Source: Kiritimatiellia bacterium
GTDB taxonomy: Bacteria; Verrucomicrobiota; Kiritimatiellia; UBA8416; YA12-FULL-48-11
Length of the DNA: 64,000 nt
Reading direction: 5' to 3'
Assembly (NCBI GenBank): GCA_028716365.1
Contig: JAQUPZ010000002.1
Span: forward strand, 637,005-701,004
Shown: positions 58,298-64,000 of the stretch, piece by piece
How the letters are laid out: every line of letters begins with the position of its first letter
Position numbering within the stretch: the first letter of the stretch is position 1
Program-made: the position numbers and the translations under genes
The notes under the pieces: generated by a model
Seen by the model: the letters and a program-made list of their open reading frames with translations, nothing else
Database searches by the model: none
What the model was told of the DNA's origin: nothing

Positions 58298-59533
58298 ATG
58301 AAAAGGTATTTTATATCTGCTGCAGTGGGGTTTATGTTCCTGCTGACCGTGTGGCAAGCGTTCTCTTCGGAAATACACGAAGCCATCAAAGCCGGTGATG
58401 CAGCTGCCGTTCAACGTCTTTTAAAGAAAAAACCCGAAGAAGTCCTGAATGCAAAGGCAACAGGTGGATCTACCCCGCTTCACTGGACCGCAGTGTATGG
58501 TTTTGTGGAAGGTGCAAAACTTCTTCTTGATAAAGGTGCTGATGTTAACACAAAGACTGAGGGTGATTCAACCCCACTGCACTGGGCGGCAAATAAAGAT
58601 GCCGTCGAGCTGGGCATTCTTTTCCTGAAGAATGGCGCCAGGATAGACGCAAGAACCGACAAGGGTTATACCCCACTGCACTGGGCCGCGTTGGGTAATT
58701 CACCCAAAATGATAATGTTACTTTCAAGCAAAGGCGCCGATGTAAATGCAAAAGCAAATGACGGAAGCACCTCACTTCATCTTGCAATTCAGAAAGACAA
58801 TCTATCGGCAATTGAGGCATTAGCTAATGTCGGGGCAGATTTATACATCAAGACCAAGGATGGAACAACACCTCTCTTTTTCATAAAAAGTACAAAGGCC
58901 AGGGAGATTTTGGAGGCAGCAATCAATCGCAAACAGGAAGCCGCCCAGCCAAAACCTCAAGTACAACCTGCGCCTGATATCGCCGTAAAACCACCGCCCG
59001 TCGAAACACCGAAACCTGTAGACATACCAGTTTTGCCAAAATCAGAGGTTGATCTGTCTGCGACAATGGGAGTAGTCACGTTTGCCGACGGTACAAAATA
59101 TTTCGGCCAGCGGTTCAGGGGCAAAATGCATGGCGAAGGAACCATGATTTTCCCAAACGGCGAGAAATATACCGGCCACTGGTTTAACGGCAAGAAACAC
59201 GGTAAAGGTATATACTCCTTTCCTGATGCCGAAAGATATGCAGGAGAATGGCTTAACGACAATATGTGCGGCCATGGCATATACACCTTCAGCAATGGCG
59301 GATGTCTCGAAGGTGATTGGAAAAACAACACACTGGTCAACGGTACAGGCACGTATATCTTTGCCGATGGTGACAGGTATGCAGGACAATGGCGTAATGA
59401 CAAGATGTGGGGCAATGGTGTTTACACCAGAATAGACGGAACCAGGATCGAAGGGTACTGGGAAGCCAACCAGTATATCAGCACCAACTCTTCGCCAGAA
59501 CCAATTGTACCACTTACATCAAACATCCCCTGA
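58298..59533 (+). CDS. Exported ankyrin-repeat plus MORN-repeat protein
   Basis: Start at ATG 58298 ([23 protein letters not shown]); [34 protein letters not shown] etc.; [45 protein letters not shown]. Confidence 0.92.
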   Translation: MKRYFISAAVGFMFLLTVWQAFSSEIHEAIKAGDAAAVQRLLKKKPEEVLNAKATGGSTPLHWTAVYGFVEGAKLLLDKGADVNTKTEGDSTPLHWAANKDAVELGILFLKNGARIDARTDKGYTPLHWAALGNSPKMIMLLSSKGADVNAKANDGSTSLHLAIQKDNLSAIEALANVGADLYIKTKDGTTPLFFIKSTKAREILEAAINRKQEAAQPKPQVQPAPDIAVKPPPVETPKPVDIPVLPKSEVDLSATMGVVTFADGTKYFGQRFRGKMHGEGTMIFPNGEKYTGHWFNGKKHGKGIYSFPDAERYAGEWLNDNMCGHGIYTFSNGGCLEGDWKNNTLVNGTGTYIFADGDRYAGQWRNDKMWGNGVYTRIDGTRIEGYWEANQYISTNSSPEPIVPLTSNIP

Positions 59534-59564
59534 AATTTTTCATCAAGCATACCGCCGGAGAACC

Positions 59565-62075
59565 ATGAAAGAAAAATATCCGTTTACAGAAATTGAAAAA
59601 AAATGGCAGGCATGCTGGGCCGATAACGGTACCTTCAAGGCCAACACTTCAAAATACGAAAACAAGTATTACTCCCTTAACATGTTTCCTTATCCATCCG
59701 GTACAATGCATGTGGGACACGGCCGTAATTATATCATCGGCGACGTCGTGGTACGTTATAAGATGATGCATGGTTTCAACGTTCTTTCCCCAATGGGATG
59801 GGATGCATTCGGCCTGCCGGCCGAAAATGCCGCCAAAACCCGCGGCGTGCATCCGCGTGAGTGGACCACGCAGAATATCAAGCAGATGAAACAGCAGATC
59901 AAATCATGGGGTGTTGGTTATGACTGGGACCGCGAACTTGCAACCTGTCACCCGGAATATTACAAATGGACACAATGGATATTTCTCAAACTCCACGAGC
60001 GCGGCCTTGCCTACCAGAAGAATGCACCGGTCAATTGGTGCGAACTCTGTACCACGCTTGCAAATGAGGAAGTCCTTCCAAACGGTACATGCGAGCGATG
60101 CGGCAGGCCTGTTATAAAGAAAGATCTCACCCAGTGGTTTTTCAAAATTACGGAATACGCTCAGAAACTGTTGGATGATCTCTCCCTGCTCGAACATTGG
60201 CCCGAAAAGGTCCGTAACATGCAGGCCAACTGGATCGGCCGGTCCGAAGGCGCGCGGGTGGAGTTTAAAATAACCGAAACTGGAGACCCCTGCCCCGTCT
60301 TCACGACGCGCCCCGATACCATCTATGGCGTTACATTCATGGCCATCGCGCCGGAACATCCATTGGTGAAAAAACTCGTCAAGGGTACCCTCCAGGAAAA
60401 GAAGGTACTGGAATTCTGTGAACGGCAATCCATGATTTCCGCAGCTCAACGCGCAGACGATACCACGAGAAAAGAAGGCGTATTTACCGGTTTCCACGTA
60501 ACAAATCCATATAACGGCGACAAGGTCATTCAGCTCTGGGTTACAAATTATGTCCTGATGGAATACGGTACGGGAATAGTAATGGCTGTGCCCGCACACG
60601 ATCAACGCGATTTTGACTTTGCAAAAGAGTATGGGCTATCGATCAAGGTAGTTATTCAAAACCCGGCCAAGCCACTCGATGCCACAACCATGCAAATGGC
60701 CTTTATTGAAGATGGTATAATGGTCAATTCCGGTCCTTTTAACGGACGGCAAAACCGCGATGCCATGCATGACGTGATACAATACGCAAAAGATCATGGC
60801 TTCGGCGATTTTACGATCACTTTCCGTATACGCGACTGGCTGATCAGCCGCCAGCGTTATTGGGGTGCCCCTATTCCGATAATTCACTGCCCTACCTGTG
60901 GCGCTGTTCCAGTGCCGGAAAAAGACCTACCTGTACTTCTGCCGGACGATGTTAATTTCAAAGTTGAGCGCGGCAATCCACTGACATTTCATGAAGGATT
61001 CATCAAGACAACATGTCCAAAATGCGGTGGGACTGCAAAACGTGAAACAGATACGTTGGCCCAGTGGATGTGCTCATGCTGGTACTTTATACGTTATGTT
61101 AATCCCCGCATGAAGGATCGTCCATTTGACAAGAAGGATGTTGATCACTGGTTACCGGTTGATCAATATATCGGCGGCATCGAACATGCCGTTCTGCATC
61201 TCCTGTACTCACGGTTTATTGTAAAAGTCCTGCATGATGCCGGTTTCTGCTCATTCCCGGAACCTTTCAAGGCTCTTTTCACGCAGGGAATGATCTGCAA
61301 ACGCAGTGATAAAGACGGCCAGCTTTACAAGATGTCAAAGTCAAAGGGCAACGTGGTCAGCCCGGATGAACTGGTAGAGAACTACGGTGCCGACACACTT
61401 CGTCTTTATACTCTTTTTATTGGTCCACCGGAAAAAGATGCCGAGTGGAGCGATCAGGGTATTGAAGGTGCAAGCCGGTTCCTGCGCCGGCTGTGGCGCC
61501 GGGTTTATGACAACAGGGAAATACTGGTATCTGCAAAAGGACTTAGTTGCGATCTGCAGAAAATGGATACCCAGGAACGAAATCTTTACAGGAAACTGCA
61601 CGAAACAATCGATAATGTGACAAAAGACATGGAAGGCGGTTTTCATTTCAATTCTGCAATTGCACAGATCATGGAACTATCCAATGCCATCGACGACTGC
61701 GGTATTTCTGCCGACAGCGGTGAACAAAAGAAGGCCGTTTATCGTACGTCTCTTGAAACCCTTGTAACATTACTTTCCCCCTTTGCCCCGCATATCTCCG
61801 AAGAACTTAATGAAGTTTTGGGTAATAAAAACAGTATCCTGAAGACAAAATGGCCCGCGATAGACACAAAAGCCCTTGCCCGTGATGAAATTGAAATTGT
61901 TATACAAGTCAATGGCAAGCTACGCGGGCACCTGATAGTGCCTGTCGGTATTTCACAGAAAGATCTGGAGGCAAAAGCCCTGGCCTCTCAAGAGGTCACA
62001 CCTTACCTGCAGGGTAAAACAGTCCGCAAGGTTATTGTTGTACCGAACAAACTTGTCAACATTGCCGCACAGTGA
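59565..62075 (+). CDS. leuS: Leucyl-tRNA synthetase
   Basis: [69 protein letters not shown]; start at ATG 59565. Confidence 0.97.
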   Translation: MKEKYPFTEIEKKWQACWADNGTFKANTSKYENKYYSLNMFPYPSGTMHVGHGRNYIIGDVVVRYKMMHGFNVLSPMGWDAFGLPAENAAKTRGVHPREWTTQNIKQMKQQIKSWGVGYDWDRELATCHPEYYKWTQWIFLKLHERGLAYQKNAPVNWCELCTTLANEEVLPNGTCERCGRPVIKKDLTQWFFKITEYAQKLLDDLSLLEHWPEKVRNMQANWIGRSEGARVEFKITETGDPCPVFTTRPDTIYGVTFMAIAPEHPLVKKLVKGTLQEKKVLEFCERQSMISAAQRADDTTRKEGVFTGFHVTNPYNGDKVIQLWVTNYVLMEYGTGIVMAVPAHDQRDFDFAKEYGLSIKVVIQNPAKPLDATTMQMAFIEDGIMVNSGPFNGRQNRDAMHDVIQYAKDHGFGDFTITFRIRDWLISRQRYWGAPIPIIHCPTCGAVPVPEKDLPVLLPDDVNFKVERGNPLTFHEGFIKTTCPKCGGTAKRETDTLAQWMCSCWYFIRYVNPRMKDRPFDKKDVDHWLPVDQYIGGIEHAVLHLLYSRFIVKVLHDAGFCSFPEPFKALFTQGMICKRSDKDGQLYKMSKSKGNVVSPDELVENYGADTLRLYTLFIGPPEKDAEWSDQGIEGASRFLRRLWRRVYDNREILVSAKGLSCDLQKMDTQERNLYRKLHETIDNVTKDMEGGFHFNSAIAQIMELSNAIDDCGISADSGEQKKAVYRTSLETLVTLLSPFAPHISEELNEVLGNKNSILKTKWPAIDTKALARDEIEIVIQVNGKLRGHLIVPVGISQKDLEAKALASQEVTPYLQGKTVRKVIVVPNKLVNIAAQ

Positions 62076-62344
62076 GCCAGAAAGAAAAACAACCTCAAAC
62101 AGACAGTGGAGTGCGACAGAAGGTTTTTGCCGGTTTACTGCGATCATGGTTTGAACTTACAGCTGACGAACAAAAAGCTGTCATTACTGTTCTTGCAATT
62201 TTTCTCCTGGGCCTGGCCGTGCGAACATGGCACATACAAATGGAAGAATCTAAAGGAAAAACAGGGCACATTACTACGATCCACCAGACTGGAGAGGAAA
62301 TCACGAAGAACTTAGAAAGTCTACCCAAACATTCTAACTACTGA
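62072..62344 (+). CDS. Small single-TM hypothetical protein, coupled to leuS
   Basis: GTG start overlapping the leuS stop (GTGA); '[27 protein letters not shown]'. Confidence 0.55.
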   Translation: MSQKEKQPQTDSGVRQKVFAGLLRSWFELTADEQKAVITVLAIFLLGLAVRTWHIQMEESKGKTGHITTIHQTGEEITKNLESLPKHSNY

Positions 62345-62509
62345 ATAGAGCTTGTGCTCTACGTATTTGTCGAACCTGTCCCTATTCACAGAGATTACGT
62401 CAGGAGTTACATCAGTCGTGTTAATATTACCTTCGAACTCAATCTATGCCGGCTTTACAGATATTCAGTTTGGTTGTACTATGTGATCCCAGATGTGTAG
62501 TATTATTCA

Positions 62510-62950
62510 ATGGAGGATTCAATTGAAATGAACTCGGAATGTATTTTCTGTAAAATAGCTGCCGGAGAATTGCCATCATCAAAAGTTTACGAGGATTCCG
62601 ATACGTTTGCATTTATGGATATAGGACCTGTGGTAAAAGGACATACCCTGGTTATCCCAAAACATCATTACGACCCCATAACAGGTACCCCGGACGATGT
62701 TCTTCATAAATTAATTACCGTGGTCAAAAAGATAGCACAAGCCCAGACGGAAGGTCTCAAGGCTGATGGAATAAACATTACTCAAGCCAATGGAAAAATC
62801 GCGGGTCAAATTATCCCTCATGTCCACTTCCATGTCATACCAAGGTTTGCCAATGACCGCCATTCCTGGAACTGGATCCCGAAAAAATACGATACCCCGG
62901 AAGAAATGCACCAATTTGCCGGGAAAATCAAATCATCGCTGAAATCGTAA
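62510..62950 (+). CDS. HIT family protein
   Basis: CIFCKIAAGELPSSKVYEDSDTFAFMDIGPVVKGHTLVIPKHHYD; QIIPHVHFHVIPRF; start may be the internal ATG (MNSECIFC). Confidence 0.93.
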   Translation: MEDSIEMNSECIFCKIAAGELPSSKVYEDSDTFAFMDIGPVVKGHTLVIPKHHYDPITGTPDDVLHKLITVVKKIAQAQTEGLKADGINITQANGKIAGQIIPHVHFHVIPRFANDRHSWNWIPKKYDTPEEMHQFAGKIKSSLKS

Positions 62951-62971
62951 CAACCGGCGAAAGGAAATAAA

Positions 62972-63421
62972 ATGCCTGAAATGGATTTTAAAGCAGCCGT
63001 AAGAGAAATATGTATAAAGGACAGTCGCTATCCGATAGAAGCCTATATCTTCGTACGTGAAGCACTGGATTTTACGACAAAAATGCTCAACAAACCTGCC
63101 GAAAACAAGAAAAAACATGTAACCGGATCAGAACTACTCGATGGTATAAGGGAATACGCTATTCAGGAATTCGGCCCAATGACGTCTACTGTTTTCAAAA
63201 CATGGGGCATCAGCAGGACTGAAGATTTCGGCGAAATAGTTTTTAACCTCGTGGATTCAGGGCTCCTGGGAAAGACAGACACCGACAAGAAGGAAGACTT
63301 TGCCAATTGCTATGACTTCTTTAATACCTTTATCAAGCCATTCATGCCAGCTTCTGCCTTTACTGAACTGAAAAACAGAAGAAAGGCAACACCAACAAAG
63401 CGGAGAAGATCAAAACAATGA
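62972..63421 (+). CDS. Minf_1886 / Plancto_Ver_chp-like conserved protein
   Basis: Recalled family pattern: DFKAAVREICIKDSRYPIEAYIFVREALDFTTK...HVTGSELLDGIREYAIQEFGPMTSTVFKTWGISRTEDFGEIVFNLVDSGLL. Confidence 0.8.
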   Translation: MPEMDFKAAVREICIKDSRYPIEAYIFVREALDFTTKMLNKPAENKKKHVTGSELLDGIREYAIQEFGPMTSTVFKTWGISRTEDFGEIVFNLVDSGLLGKTDTDKKEDFANCYDFFNTFIKPFMPASAFTELKNRRKATPTKRRRSKQ

Positions 63422-63538
63422 TGCTCCATGTTAATGGAACCATAGTCAAAACAGATAGCATCATTTATCGCTTGCCCGAAAAAGGGGTCTAAACATATAA
63501 TAAACACACAATCCAGTTTTTCTTGAAAGGAATATATC

Positions 63539-63946
63539 ATGACAGAACAATTCAGTGAGAAAGAAATGTATAAAGCGCTCTTTGCCCAGCTGGTAATGAT
63601 GCTTTCTTCATCGGCAATGCAGCAACTCGGAAAACTTGTCAATCCCATTACCCACAAAACAGAAGTTGACCTGGAAGGCGCACAAATCACTATAGACATG
63701 CTTTCCATGTTGCGGGAGAAAACAAAGGGCAACCTGGACAACAACGAAGAAACAATGCTCGGTTCTATTCTCTCTTCGCTCCAGATGAACTACGTGGAAA
63801 CAATGCAGTCTGCGCCGGCATCTGCAAAAAAGGAAGAACAACCCAAACAAAATACAGCTCCGGAAGACAAGGGGAAAATGCCTCCCGGTTCGAGCGATAC
63901 AGTCGACAAGAAAGACCCGAAATATCACAAATCTTACGGCGGCTGA
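63539..63946 (+). CDS. DUF1844-like protein
   Basis: LFAQLVMMLSSSAMQQLGKLVNPITHKTEVDLEGAQITIDMLSMLREKTKGNLDNNEETMLGSILSSLQMNYV. Confidence 0.85.
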   Translation: MTEQFSEKEMYKALFAQLVMMLSSSAMQQLGKLVNPITHKTEVDLEGAQITIDMLSMLREKTKGNLDNNEETMLGSILSSLQMNYVETMQSAPASAKKEEQPKQNTAPEDKGKMPPGSSDTVDKKDPKYHKSYGG

Positions 63947-64000
63947 CTGTAAAATCGTACGGCCGTCAATCTAAATACCAGTGCGACTGTTATCAGGACA

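Noticed and set aside
59904-60605. 233-aa minus-strand ORF
   Set aside because: Fully antisense to leuS, whose motifs are unambiguous; sequence has no family character.
62345-62360. Perfect hairpin tagagc-ttgt-gctcta after the leuS-linked small gene
   Set aside because: Short (6 bp) and without a T-tract; too weak to call a terminator or RNA.
1-64000. CRISPR arrays, tRNA/rRNA genes, prophage or IS transposases
   Set aside because: No regularly spaced repeats, no tRNA-like T-loop/acceptor arrangement and no transposase/integrase motifs seen on reading; a tRNAscan-SE/ISEScan run would be needed to be certain.

Overview
Window from a Gram-negative-type bacterium, probably of the PVC superphylum. 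The clues are a Minf_1886/Plancto_Ver_chp-like protein followed by a DUF1844-like protein, many 'FDWPQ(F/W)RG' beta-propeller proteins, and a LolD/FtsX exporter. I support about 53 protein-coding genes. No tRNA, rRNA, CRISPR array or intact transposase was recognised. From right to left on the minus strand, 19.9-0.5 kb is a nearly gap-free gene set. It holds five PQQ-like beta-propeller proteins, an NHL-type propeller, a Tat-type polyferredoxin, a NapH-like membrane Fe-S protein, a fused NuoE/thioredoxin-like/NuoF/ferredoxin protein, a HydA/NuoG-like N-terminus fused to a GltD-like flavoprotein that appears to lack its NAD(P)H-binding Rossmann domain, a glycosyltransferase and an ABC exporter. 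This is the best candidate for an undescribed redox system. A second minus-strand cluster (20-29.3 kb) combines two LarA-like proteins, a ceramidase-like protein, a hexuronate-type MFS transporter, two TIM-barrel isomerases and an AGE-like epimerase. The rest is mostly housekeeping (purL, thiE, lipA/lipB, rsmE, leuS, tcdA, dus, srkA-like, branching enzyme). Non-coding or disrupted structures of note: a ~165-bp long palindrome (27.57-27.74 kb), a multi-stem RNA-like element ending in a U-tract (58.05-58.16 kb), an in-frame TGA followed by 40 open codons and a perfect hairpin (38.3-38.45 kb), and an adjacent frameshifted ORF with a 7-nt homopolymer (37.8-38.2 kb). All calls come from reading the sequence; no searches were run.
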